64,000 nucleotides of DNA from CAAFZY01 sp964410325 (GTDB lineage Bacteria > Pseudomonadota > Alphaproteobacteria > RF32 > CAG-239): contig CAYPFN010000003.1 of the NCBI GenBank assembly GCA_964410325.1, positions 1 to 64,000 on the forward strand. The letters are read 5' to 3'. Numbering within the stretch: the first letter of the stretch is position 1; every line of letters begins with the position of its first letter. Below, in pieces: positions 55,341 to 63,654 of this stretch. Made by a program: the position numbers and the translations under genes. Below the pieces are notes generated by a model. That model saw only the letters and a list, made by a program, of their open reading frames with translations. It was not told where the DNA came from and did no database searches.

Positions 55341-57638
55341 ATGGGCAGCATATTTGATTTAGATGACGGTGTGGCCACCAAAACATATGACAATATCAGC
55401 GCCTTACGCCCTGAATTGCCATGGTTAAGCACACTCAATCCGGAACAAAGACAGGCTGTGGAAACAACTGAAGGGCCTTTGTTGGTGCTTTCTGGCGCTG
55501 GCACCGGCAAAACTAAAGTTTTAACCACACGTCTGGCATATCTTTTAGCCACCATGAAAGCTCAAGCCTGGAACTGTCTGGTCGTTACTTTTACCAACCG
55601 CGCCGCGCGCGAAATGAAAACCCGCATTCAGGAAATGATTGGCGACACTGCTGATTCGGTCTGGCTTGGCACATTCCACAGTATTTGCGTTAAAATTCTG
55701 CGTGCCCATGCCGAGCTGGCTGGCCTAAAGCCAAACTTCACCATATTGGGCGAAGACGACCAAAAACGTCTGATTAAACACATTTTAGAAGCGGAAGGCA
55801 TTGATGAAAAAAAATATCCGCCCCAGGCGTTTGTTGATAAAATCCAGCGCTGGAAAGATAAAAATTTAACGATTGATAAAATTAACGCCGAATTCAAAGG
55901 AAATTTAACGACACTAGTATACCAAAAATATCAAACCCGTCTGCTGGAACTCAACTGTGTTGATTTTGGCGATATTCTGCTCCATACTTTAAATATTTTA
56001 CTTAAGAACCCTGATGTTTTGGAAAAATATCAGACCAAGTTTCGTTACATTATGGTTGATGAGTATCAAGATACCAATGTTACACAATATCTGTTTCTGC
56101 GCCTTTTATCCCAAAAGCACCATAATTTATGTTGCGTTGGCGATGATGATCAATCAATTTATTCTTGGCGTGGCGCCGAAATTGAAAACATTCTGCGCTT
56201 TGAAAAAGATTTTACAGATGCTAAAATTATCCGGCTAGAACGCAATTACCGTTCAACTGGCAATATATTAAAGGCCGCCTCAAACCTCATTAGCCACAAC
56301 GAAGGCAGATTAGGCAAAACCTTAAAAGTGGCTGAAAACAGTCCTGCCAATCAGTGTTCAAATGAGCGTATTAAAATTGTCAGCACTTATAACGGCGAAG
56401 AAGAGGCTGAATTTGTTACTAATGAAATAGAAAACTTAAAACGTGGCGGTAACTTTCAATATTCCGATATGGCGGTTCTAGTACGCACCGCCTTTCAGAC
56501 GCGCGAGTTCGAAGAAAAATTCATCGCTGAGGCGATTCCTTATCAGGTTATTGGCGGACCAAAGTTTTATGAACGGCAGGAAATCCGCGATTTGTTGGCA
56601 TATTTCAGAGTAATTGTCCAGCCAGCAGACGATTTGGCTTTTGAACGCATTATTAATAAACCCGCACGCGGCATCGGTGCTAAAAGTATAGAAAAATTTT
56701 TAGATTATGCCCGCGAACACCATCTTTCCATGTACGACGCCGTCAAACAAATGCTAAATAACGGCTTAATAAGTGGCAAATCCAAAACCGCTTTAAGCGA
56801 ATTGATACAACTTTTTGAAGAATGGCGCACAACTGTCCAAGCCGTCAATCCAGAAGACTTGGCTTCGCAGGTTTTAGAAGATTCCGGTTATCTAGAAATG
56901 CTCAAAAATGATAAATCGGCTGAAGCGCCAGGACGCATTGAAAACCTTAAAGAATTGATTGGTGTTATCGGTGATAAGGAAAATTATCCAACACTGGCCG
57001 ACTTTTTAGAACACGTCAGTTTGGTTATGGATAATGACAGCACTATTGATACGAACAAAGTCATGCTCATAACGCTACATTCAGCCAAAGGGCTGGAATT
57101 TGAAGTCGTTTTCCTTCCTGGCTGGGAAGATGGGCTTTTTCCCCATCAGCGCAGTCTGGATGAAGGTGGCAGTAGCGCTTTGGAAGAAGAACGCCGTTTA
57201 GCTTATGTCGCTATCACGCGCGCCAAACAGCGGCTTTATATTTTAACCGCCTATACCCGTCGCATTTATGGTCAGCGGCAAACCAATATTCCCTCTCGAT
57301 TTTTAAACGAAATTCCCCCCTCTTGCCTGGAAATCATCAATCATGCCAACCGTTGTTACGGCGACGGTTATCAAAATTTCAGCAGTTATCAGCAGAAACC
57401 GGGAATATCCTCATACAAAGAAACACCACAAAAAAATTATAAGCCGTCTGCCGAACATGAATATAGTTATGAGCCGACCGACGAATATACCTCGCCACAA
57501 AATTTAAAAGGCAGTCGTGTTTATCATGAAACTTTCGGCTATGGTTATTTAATGTCAATCGAAGGTGAAAAATGTGAAGTATACTTCGATAAACACGGCC
57601 GTAAAAAAATCATGGGCAGTTTTTTAAGAAGAGCCTAA
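55341..57638 (+). CDS. uvrD: UvrD/PcrA-type DNA helicase
   Basis: 765 residues from ATG 55341 (MGSIFDLDD); a longer in-frame start at 55257 adds an unconserved segment. Superfamily 1 motifs: LVLSGAGTGKTKVLTTRLAYLL (Walker A), VDEYQDTN (II), GDDDQSIYSWRGAE (III), LERNYRST (IV) and VMLITLHSAKGLEFEVVFLP (V). It unwinds DNA in repair and restart. The C-terminal HTFGYGYLM-type tail (YHETFGYGYLMSIEG) is a UvrD C-terminal module. Confidence 0.93.
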   Translation: MGSIFDLDDGVATKTYDNISALRPELPWLSTLNPEQRQAVETTEGPLLVLSGAGTGKTKVLTTRLAYLLATMKAQAWNCLVVTFTNRAAREMKTRIQEMIGDTADSVWLGTFHSICVKILRAHAELAGLKPNFTILGEDDQKRLIKHILEAEGIDEKKYPPQAFVDKIQRWKDKNLTIDKINAEFKGNLTTLVYQKYQTRLLELNCVDFGDILLHTLNILLKNPDVLEKYQTKFRYIMVDEYQDTNVTQYLFLRLLSQKHHNLCCVGDDDQSIYSWRGAEIENILRFEKDFTDAKIIRLERNYRSTGNILKAASNLISHNEGRLGKTLKVAENSPANQCSNERIKIVSTYNGEEEAEFVTNEIENLKRGGNFQYSDMAVLVRTAFQTREFEEKFIAEAIPYQVIGGPKFYERQEIRDLLAYFRVIVQPADDLAFERIINKPARGIGAKSIEKFLDYAREHHLSMYDAVKQMLNNGLISGKSKTALSELIQLFEEWRTTVQAVNPEDLASQVLEDSGYLEMLKNDKSAEAPGRIENLKELIGVIGDKENYPTLADFLEHVSLVMDNDSTIDTNKVMLITLHSAKGLEFEVVFLPGWEDGLFPHQRSLDEGGSSALEEERRLAYVAITRAKQRLYILTAYTRRIYGQRQTNIPSRFLNEIPPSCLEIINHANRCYGDGYQNFSSYQQKPGISSYKETPQKNYKPSAEHEYSYEPTDEYTSPQNLKGSRVYHETFGYGYLMSIEGEKCEVYFDKHGRKKIMGSFLRRA

Positions 57639-57838
57639 AAGAAAGACTTAACCCAAATAAAATTAGTTTTCAAAACTTGCCCCTTTCCAGTATCCATAAA
57701 AAAGCTAACCATATAATACTCTTTTTACTGGTGTAAACTTGTGAAGCACAAAAAACTCTTTAACTTTATTAAGAAAATCAAGACCTTTTTTATTATTTAA
57801 CTGTAATTGAAACTGATTATTTCAACAGATTTTTTATC

Positions 57839-58921
57839 TTATTGATTATTCAAATAAAAACTTTGCGCCGCAACAAAATCCTGTAAAATTTTACTGCTTT
57901 TATACTCCGGACACCATTGCAATATATTAAGCATCTGCCTGCGTTCCGGATATTGCCGATTTAGCGCTTGCAACATTTTCCCTTCTTTCTGCCGAACATC
58001 CATAATGGCATGCGGTGTATAATCAACATTTTTTACTTCTGATAAAGTGTAATCATATAACTTTTTCCAATCAACCCATCCTTGCGGATCAAGATATGCC
58101 GCCACACCATGAGTTTTTATTTGAATAATCAAATTTTTAACCACCTGATAATTACAATTTAAAGCACAGTTCTTGTCATCAAGCAGATTTTCGGAAAGCG
58201 CCGCCGATTGAAGCAAAACCAAAGATTCTATCCGATCAATCAGACTTTCATCGCCAGATTGCACGATCTGAATCATCAAATAAGCCGCCGCACCAGCATA
58301 AGCCTGAACATTACCATAAAAACCCGTAATTTTGCTGATTTTTTCATAATTAAAATTTGTAGCCTTCAGCATAGCTGAAATTTTTTCTTCCGACATACCC
58401 TTATCCCGCCACATCCAGGCTTGCCGTTCAATACTGTCAAAATATTCTGGATAAAGATATTTTTCCTGCATAACCTGAAACATTGTCCGGACATTGCCAT
58501 AAACAGCCATCAGCATATCTGTGTTATTTTCAAAGGTTTTACCGCAACCTAAAACAGCGATAATATGTTTTTTGCCATCCTCTGATAAAACCGAAAAAAC
58601 GCTTCCGGCAATTTTTCCTTTATTAAGCGCAGTCGCCAAATCCGAAGTTATTTTAGCAAGCCTCGCCGGCTGCCGAATTTTTAAAACTTTGGCGACAAAA
58701 TCAGCGCATTTAGCGGAATTAAATTTCTCCGGCAATAAAAAATGCACCTGATGTCTGGCGTCATTAATATATGGAAAAAAATGACCGAGGCACCCGGTTA
58801 TGTATCGACGCAACACTGGCAGAAAAGAAACTTTTTTCTTTTCTGCAGCCAGATCGGATTCAACATCTCCGGACATTTGTGGCTTTAAACAACAATAAGC
58901 GGCAACTTCGGTAAATTCCAT
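57839..58921 (-). CDS. Hypothetical protein (360 aa)
   Basis: 360 residues from ATG 58921 (MEFTEVAAYCCLKPQ), chosen for AAAGGAGG upstream. It is cytoplasmic, mostly helical, with no motif I can name. Features seen: a CCLK near the start, GKIAGSVFSVLSEDGKKHII, an Ala-rich stretch YAGAAAYLMIQIVQSG, and a Cys-containing DDKNCALNCNYQ. The position before a relic-like region may mean that it is accessory. Confidence 0.6.
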   Translation of the reverse strand: MEFTEVAAYCCLKPQMSGDVESDLAAEKKKVSFLPVLRRYITGCLGHFFPYINDARHQVHFLLPEKFNSAKCADFVAKVLKIRQPARLAKITSDLATALNKGKIAGSVFSVLSEDGKKHIIAVLGCGKTFENNTDMLMAVYGNVRTMFQVMQEKYLYPEYFDSIERQAWMWRDKGMSEEKISAMLKATNFNYEKISKITGFYGNVQAYAGAAAYLMIQIVQSGDESLIDRIESLVLLQSAALSENLLDDKNCALNCNYQVVKNLIIQIKTHGVAAYLDPQGWVDWKKLYDYTLSEVKNVDYTPHAIMDVRQKEGKMLQALNRQYPERRQMLNILQWCPEYKSSKILQDFVAAQSFYLNNQ

Positions 58922-59211
58922 GCAGCCTCCTTTGACGAACAAATGTATTGTACCACAAATCCCCTTTCTTTTCAAACAATTTTTATCAGTCAATGCTTGT
59001 TTTATAAACTCAGAAGCTTATATCAAAATCTGTTATGGATAAAAATCACGAAAATCTGGCATCAGCTCATCATCGTCTTTATTTTTGCTCTGACAATCAC
59101 CTTTTTCAATTAGGAAACAAAAACATATAATATTTGTTTTAATCATTGTTATCATACGACTTTAGCCATGATATTTTTCAATTAATTTTCGCATTTCTTT
59201 TTAAAAAATGC
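58922..59211. other. Intergenic region, no gene
   Basis: About 290 AT-rich bases upstream of the tRNA-fMet promoter. An ORF of 32 codons at 59035-59133 (MDKNHENLASAHH) lacks an SD and is not called. Confidence 0.4.
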
Positions 59212-59240
59212 TTGACAAGCATATATTTAAGGCGTATACA
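59212..59240 (+). promoter_or_regulatory. Promoter of tRNA-fMet
   Basis: TTGACA (59212-59217), a 17-base spacer, TATACA (59235-59240), about 32 bases upstream of the tRNA. Confidence 0.75.
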
Positions 59241-59271
59241 CAAGCCATCTTAACAAAATAACAATACTCAT

Positions 59272-59348
<77 letters not shown>

Positions 59349-59357
59349 AAGAAAATA

Positions 59358-59390
59358 AAGAGTTTCAAGAGATTGAAACTCTTTTTATTT
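59358..59390 (+). terminator. Terminator after tRNA-fMet
   Basis: 11-bp stem AAAGAGTTTCA/TGAAACTCTTT with a T-rich tail. Confidence 0.85.
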
Positions 59391-59968
59391 TTATCTGTTG
59401 CCGAACCGTTGCCGAAACAAGAACCGTTTTTCAGATGAAAAAAATACTTGTTCCATTTCAAATTTACTGTCCCTATAATTATCCCATCACCAAGCCAACC
59501 TATTATAGGTATAAGGAAAGTTTTGAGAAGTAGAACAGGCAGGGTATTGCCCTGCCTGTTCAGTTAAAAGACTCTTTATTTATTGTACGTTAAAACAGCA
59601 GGAAGTTGTTTCAGAAATAATAAATCGAGAACAAGGTAGTGCTCAACCAAATATTAGTGGAAACGATATAATGTCTATATCTTGTACATACCATGGCAAA
59701 AATATCATTGTAGATTTTAACAATATTTGCCGTCCACATTTTGAAAAAATCATTACTAACCAATATGAAATATCCGGCTTGCACAACTCCGGGATACGCT
59801 TCTTCCCAAGTTAATGAGTGGCGAAATTGATGTTTCAAAAGTTAACATTTCGGCTGATAAATCATCATTTAGCATTCTAATTATATTCTGGGAATATAAA
59901 TATGTAAGCAAGTAAAACTACATCAAAATCTTAAAGATTGAAATTGCTTGTAATTTGCCTTGTTAACT
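59391..59968. other. Gene-poor region after tRNA-fMet; repeats and a coding relic
   Basis: It contains two copies of GTTGCCGAA (59397-59405, 59408-59416) and a strong 11-bp hairpin without a T tract at 59534-59560. A plus-strand open stretch, about 59555-59815, ends in NSGIRFFPS* and has no good start or SD. This looks like decayed accessory DNA. Confidence 0.45.
59534..59560. repeat. Perfect 11-bp hairpin
   Basis: AACAGGCAGGG (59534-59544), loop TATTG, CCCTGCCTGTT (59550-59560). No T tract on either side, so a terminator is unlikely; it could be an extragenic palindrome or a recombinase end. Confidence 0.7.
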
Positions 59969-59997
59969 TGATTTTTACCGTCTATCTGGTTATACTT
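59969..59997 (+). promoter_or_regulatory. Promoter of the VbhA-like/phosphatase operon
   Basis: TTGATT (59969-59974), a 17-base spacer, TATACT (59992-59997), 23 bases before the ATG at 60021. Confidence 0.7.
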
Positions 59998-60020
59998 AGC
60001 CAGTTATTGCCAGAGGTATT

Positions 60021-60371
60021 ATGGAATATTTTGAAGACTATAAAAAGCAGGGGGAACCGGAAAAATCACAAAAGGCTGAAAACTGGGGTGTTACCATTGG
60101 TTTACAGCAGGTTGATAATCTGACCCCGTCCAAATATCTGATTGAAATTGCAAAGGATAATATTGAAGGAAAGATCTCTATTGATGAGGCAGGCGAGCAG
60201 ATCAGCCAATATTACAAACAAAATCCGGCAATAACAACTACAGAATTAGCCCAACTTTTAAATATTTCCCGTCGGGCTGTTGCAAAACAAACTGCCTTAT
60301 TAAAAGAAAAAGGACTTATTCGTCGTATTGGCCCGGATAAAGGTGGTCATTGGGAAGTTTTGAATGATTAG
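60021..60371 (+). CDS. VbhA-like antitoxin domain plus winged helix
   Basis: 116 residues; SD AGAGG. Residues about 25-68 (GLQQVDNLTPSKYLIEIAKD to AGEQISQYYKQ) resemble the VbhA-type inhibitory domain of Fic systems. Residues about 70-116 (ITTTELAQLLNISRRAVAK, GPDKGGHWEVL) form a winged helix like those at Fic or AlbA-type protein ends. There is no Fic domain. It may regulate the downstream phosphatase gene, 12 nt away, or be a Fic remnant with its middle lost. Confidence 0.6.
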   Translation: MEYFEDYKKQGEPEKSQKAENWGVTIGLQQVDNLTPSKYLIEIAKDNIEGKISIDEAGEQISQYYKQNPAITTTELAQLLNISRRAVAKQTALLKEKGLIRRIGPDKGGHWEVLND

Positions 60372-60383
60372 GAATGAAGTGCA

Positions 60384-60860
60384 ATGATTAAAGTTTTATT
60401 TGTTTGCCTTGGGAATATTTGCCGATCGCCGATGGCTGAGTTTGTGCTGAAACACATGGTTGCGGAAAAAGGGCTGGCAGATAGTTTTGAAATAGATTCC
60501 GCAGCAACGGAAAGTTATAACGAAATGTGTCATGCCGGTATTCATCACGGAACAAAACAAATGTTGAAATCCATGCATATACCATTTGAAGAGCATTATT
60601 CCCGCCGTATTCGCCCTCATGATTATGCGCGTTTTGATTATATTTTGGCCATGGATGACAGTAATATTGAAGATATTCAGTCTTTGGTCGGTGTGGATAC
60701 CGAACACAAAATCTATCGTTTGCTTGATTTTACGAAAAATCCGCGTAACATTAAAGATCCATGGTACACTGGTAATTTTGATGAGACCTACTGGGATATT
60801 GTTGAAGGCTGTCAGGCTTTTTTAGAGCATCTGAAAGGAAATTTAAACAATAATCTCTGA
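60384..60860 (+). CDS. Low-molecular-weight protein-tyrosine phosphatase
   Basis: 158 residues. P-loop CLGNICRSP (CX5R) at residues 8-16 and the general-acid Asp in DPWYTGNFDETYW. The signature is of the phosphatase rather than arsenate reductase branch. It forms an operon with the VbhA-like/winged-helix gene. The stop is TGA. Confidence 0.9.
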   Translation: MIKVLFVCLGNICRSPMAEFVLKHMVAEKGLADSFEIDSAATESYNEMCHAGIHHGTKQMLKSMHIPFEEHYSRRIRPHDYARFDYILAMDDSNIEDIQSLVGVDTEHKIYRLLDFTKNPRNIKDPWYTGNFDETYWDIVEGCQAFLEHLKGNLNNNL

Positions 60861-60875
60861 AAGAAAATTTAAACA

Positions 60876-61211
60876 TTAATCTGCTTTATAAAAACTATCA
60901 AACTTTTTGCTAACAATACGTTTGGGAAGCTCTTCGCTGCTCAATGCTTGCCCAACACTATCAAAAGCGATATCCGCAACATCTTTCAGCCGGTCTAACA
61001 TTCCCAAAACATAGAGAGCGGTGGCATACAACCCCATTGACACAGTCGGCTGCCCGTCTTCAATGGATTTTAATGTAACACGGAAAATGCCGACACGTTC
61101 TGCCATAAGCGCCACTGAAATTCGACGGCGGAGACGTGCTTCTCTTATATCTTTCCCAAGCTTTTTCAAAGCTTTTTTAACAGAGATTGGTGTTGTCAAT
61201 TTTTGTTTCAT
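60876..61211 (-). CDS. Orphan HipB-like XRE regulator
   Basis: 111 residues. HTH core LGKDIREARLRRRISVALMA ERVGIFRVTLKSIEDGQPTVS (residues about 18-60) and a C-terminal LSSEELPKRIVSKK match the antitoxin of HipA-type pairs. The usual HipA toxin gene downstream is missing. It converges with the phosphatase gene. Confidence 0.75.
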   Translation of the reverse strand: MKQKLTTPISVKKALKKLGKDIREARLRRRISVALMAERVGIFRVTLKSIEDGQPTVSMGLYATALYVLGMLDRLKDVADIAFDSVGQALSSEELPKRIVSKKFDSFYKAD

Positions 61212-61674
61212 TTTTCGCCATTATGTAAAATATATTTTACTTTATGTCAATGAGTTTTGTTTATTAAAAAGTTTCCACCAAGAGATCAATTAGTTGTGAT
61301 TTAATGGATATAATTATATAACTTTGAAATATTAAAGATTTTGAAGACCTGAATAATTCTTAAAACTGCTAAAAAATCTTGCGACGATTTATCTAATAGT
61401 GAGTATGTTAGGCGCTTTCACGACAAATATAAGCGGTCATTTTTGCCTTTCATATAGATCCGTTTATACCGACTATAAACACAACACACCAGAAACAATT
61501 AGGTAAATTGACAGAAATATCGTGATTTATGATGAAATATGCTTATGAATTAAGCTTGTAATATGCCTTTTTATGGCAGAAGAACTACACCCACCGATGA
61601 TGCTGTTGGTTGCGGACAAAAAACCTTATGAACAATTTTCTGATTAGCTAAGAATTTTAAGTATTTAACTAAAA
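61212..61674. other. Intergenic region, no gene recognised
   Basis: About 460 AT-rich bases. Short open stretches have no start or SD; this is likely decayed sequence. Confidence 0.45.
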
Positions 61675-61710
61675 AACAAAAGGGTTGCTTTTTTAACAAC
61701 CCTTTTGTTT
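61675..61710 (-). terminator. Terminator of the 61725 gene
   Basis: 13-bp stem AACAAAAGGGTTG/CAACCCTTTTGTT, with T-rich tail on the minus strand. Confidence 0.85.
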
Positions 61711-61724
61711 AATCCACGCTGCCC

Positions 61725-62066
61725 TTAAAACAGTTTCTTTTCCGCTTTTGGCTTCATGGACAAATCTTTTGCCACTTGAACATACTGTTCATAGCTGACT
61801 ACCTGAACCCGGCAAAGATCCTCGATTATTCTAAGCAGCTTTTTGCGCCTTTGCCTTAAACCATGTTTTGTAACAAGGCTCACATCGTCGCCAGCGGAAA
61901 AAGCTATCAAGTTTCGTACCCCCTCCCATCCCGATTTATCCGAAACAACATAGGTGGCGGTAACTTTGAGCTTTTTTTCATCAGAAACATCTGCCTTAAC
62001 GGTCGCATTCGCTTTGACCTCAAATGCCATTATCACACACAGCAATACTAAAACAAAACTTTTCAT
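61725..62066 (-). CDS. Small secreted protein of unknown function
   Basis: 113 residues. Signal peptide (SFVLVLLCVIMAFEVKANA), then a mixed beta/alpha mature part rich in Lys/Arg (LRQRRKKLLRIIEDLC). The SD is weak. The family is unknown. Confidence 0.6.
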   Translation of the reverse strand: MKSFVLVLLCVIMAFEVKANATVKADVSDEKKLKVTATYVVSDKSGWEGVRNLIAFSAGDDVSLVTKHGLRQRRKKLLRIIEDLCRVQVVSYEQYVQVAKDLSMKPKAEKKLF

Positions 62067-62210
62067 AATAAAAATAATTTAAAATTCCAGCGGAACTATA
62101 TTTTTAAAAAACTTTCTTGTCAATATATCCCATGCACAGTAGCATATTTTTTTATTCTACTTTTTCATACCATGTTTCGGGACTGATTTTCTGGTATATA
62201 TATTGTTGAT

Positions 62211-62462
62211 ATGCGCCCGTCACAAAATTATGAAGTCAAAAACCTCCTCACTGCCATCAATATTCCGATAGCTCAAATCAACAACCTCTTGGTCGAACTG
62301 CCCAAAGATAAACTTGTTCTATTTCCCTGTTTCAAAGACTATACTAGCCATATTGTCTGCCAGATTTTACCAGAAAAGGTTTTAACAATGTATACTTATG
62401 CCAGCACTTACTTTTACCTTGCGATATTTTTAATGTTTTTATACATGGTTATTTCATCATAA
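62211..62462 (+). CDS. Possible small membrane protein (83 aa)
   Basis: 83 residues from ATG 62211, no SD. A soluble N-part with two Cys and a C-terminal helix (YFYLAIFLMFLYMVISS). It might be a tail-anchored peptide. Support is weak. Confidence 0.35.
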   Translation: MRPSQNYEVKNLLTAINIPIAQINNLLVELPKDKLVLFPCFKDYTSHIVCQILPEKVLTMYTYASTYFYLAIFLMFLYMVISS

Positions 62463-62474
62463 ATATGTAAAAAC

Positions 62475-62505
62475 ATAAGAACCCTGACTAAAACCAAGGC
62501 TCCTA
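62475..62505 (-). terminator. Probable terminator of the rubredoxin operon
   Basis: On the minus strand, GAGCCTTG pairs with CAGGGTTC (two G-U pairs), loop of 8, then TTATGTTTTT. Confidence 0.45.
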
Positions 62506-62521
62506 CTCATAAAAACTAACT

Positions 62522-62653
62522 TTATTGCAGTTCAAACTGGTCTTTACCGACACCGCACAAGGGGCAGAGCCAGTCTTCCGGCAATTCTTCAAAAGGCACA
62601 TCGCCTTCGTAAACATAACCGCAAACAATGCATACCCATCTTTTGTCTTCCAT
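62522..62653 (-). CDS. Rubredoxin
   Basis: 43 residues with AAGGAG before the ATG. The two Fe-binding knuckles CIVCGYVYEG and CPLCGVGKDQFE are complete. It carries single electrons, usually to an oxygen-, superoxide- or NO-reducing enzyme. It is too short for many gene finders. The flavin reductase gene ends 34 nt upstream of its ATG. Confidence 0.93.
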   Translation of the reverse strand: MEDKRWVCIVCGYVYEGDVPFEELPEDWLCPLCGVGKDQFELQ

Positions 62654-62687
62654 CGTTTTTTCTCCTTTCCATTCAGATTTAAATGTT

Positions 62688-63209
62688 TCAACTTTTTTTC
62701 TGCGCGACTGACGCCTGATATTTTTTAAATGCTTCTATCGCCTGATTTTTGAAACCATCCCGATACATTTTATAAGTTAAAGGTTCTCCCTGCCGACAAT
62801 CATAAGCATCAATCACTTTGGCAAAAAATACTGTATTACTGGGATATTCCAAACTTTCTGTTACCTGACAGCGAATTTTAGCCAAAGCTTCACGCACATA
62901 CATCATACCGTCAACTTCCACTCCGTCAACCGCCGACCATTTATCAACCGTCCGACTGCTTTGAAATCCAAAAATTCCGACTATCAATGGATTAATTTCT
63001 TTAGGCAGTACACTTAAAGAAAACTCGCCAGTTTGCTCAATAATTTCTTTGGTATAACTGTTATTCATACATGAAATCATCACAAAATCTGGCTCTGTAG
63101 CAACCTGACATACAGCATCCACTAAAGAACCAGCGAAATATCCGTCCTCCCGTCTGGCTGACAACACATATAACCCGTTGGATATCATAAATAAAGCATC
63201 TGGTTGCAT
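62688..63209 (-). CDS. Flavin reductase-like (flavoredoxin) protein
   Basis: 173 residues from ATG 63209; GGGAGA precedes it. FMISNGLYVLSARREDGYFAGSLVDAVCQVA is the FMN-binding pattern of flavin reductase-like proteins, and the later CRQGEPLTY motif matches. It is likely cotranscribed with rubredoxin; in other organisms the two are fused in high-molecular-weight rubredoxin, where they feed O2- or NO-reducing flavodiiron proteins. Confidence 0.88.
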   Translation of the reverse strand: MQPDALFMISNGLYVLSARREDGYFAGSLVDAVCQVATEPDFVMISCMNNSYTKEIIEQTGEFSLSVLPKEINPLIVGIFGFQSSRTVDKWSAVDGVEVDGMMYVREALAKIRCQVTESLEYPSNTVFFAKVIDAYDCRQGEPLTYKMYRDGFKNQAIEAFKKYQASVAQKKS

Positions 63210-63237
63210 AGGCTGTCTCCCATAAATTAATGGAGAA

Positions 63238-63266
63238 ATTATAATTCCTTTAAACAGTAATGTAAA
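63238..63266 (-). promoter_or_regulatory. Promoter of the flavoredoxin-rubredoxin operon
   Basis: On the minus strand TTTACA, 17 bases, TATAAT; 28 bases before the ATG. Confidence 0.75.
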
Positions 63267-63304
63267 CACCAAATTGCCGATTTTAAGAATGAAAAAATTC
63301 ATCC

Positions 63305-63333
63305 TTGACAATTAGCCTAAAAAACATAATTAT
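63305..63333 (+). promoter_or_regulatory. Promoter of the CsoR-family/CDF operon
   Basis: TTGACA (63305-63310), 17 bases, AATTAT (63328-63333; 4 of 6 matches). Confidence 0.5.
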
Positions 63334-63357
63334 GGGGTATAGGGGTATAGACTATAC
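63332..63357 (+). promoter_or_regulatory. Candidate CsoR/RcnR-type operator
   Basis: Two GGGGTATA units in tandem followed by GACTATAC sit on the predicted start site. G tracts framed by TATA-type arms are the operator type of this family. Confidence 0.55.
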
Positions 63358-63367
63358 AGGAGGAATA

Positions 63368-63646
63368 ATGCCATTCTGTTGTCATGATGAAGAAAAGAAA
63401 AAACTGGAGATCCGTTTAAACCGTATTGCAGGGCAAATTCGCGGCATTAACAAAATGGTTGCCGAAAACCGCGATTGCATGGAAATTTTAAATCAGATTA
63501 CTTCCTGCCAATCGGCTTTAAAAGGCGTCTGGAAAGAAGTTGTCCGCAGACATCTGCAAAACTGTATTACTGATGCTTTCAAAACCAGCAAAAACAGCAA
63601 TGCTTTAATTGCTGAACTGGTAGATCACTTAAATAAAATGAAATAG
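63368..63646 (+). CDS. CsoR/RcnR/FrmR-family metal-sensing repressor
   Basis: 92 residues from ATG 63368 (AGGAGG upstream). The DUF156 helical fold has LNRIAGQIRGINKMV. The predicted sensing residues are Cys37, His62 and Cys66, equal to the Cys-His-Cys set of copper-sensing CsoR. It probably represses the following cation exporter gene (8-nt gap) through the G-tract operator. Confidence 0.9.
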   Translation: MPFCCHDEEKKKLEIRLNRIAGQIRGINKMVAENRDCMEILNQITSCQSALKGVWKEVVRRHLQNCITDAFKTSKNSNALIAELVDHLNKMK

Positions 63647-63654
63647 GATAAAAA

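Noticed and set aside
57641..57838. Possible coding relic on the minus strand
   Set aside because: Open stretches (LDFLNKVKEFFVLHKF) exist but switch frame and have no start or SD.
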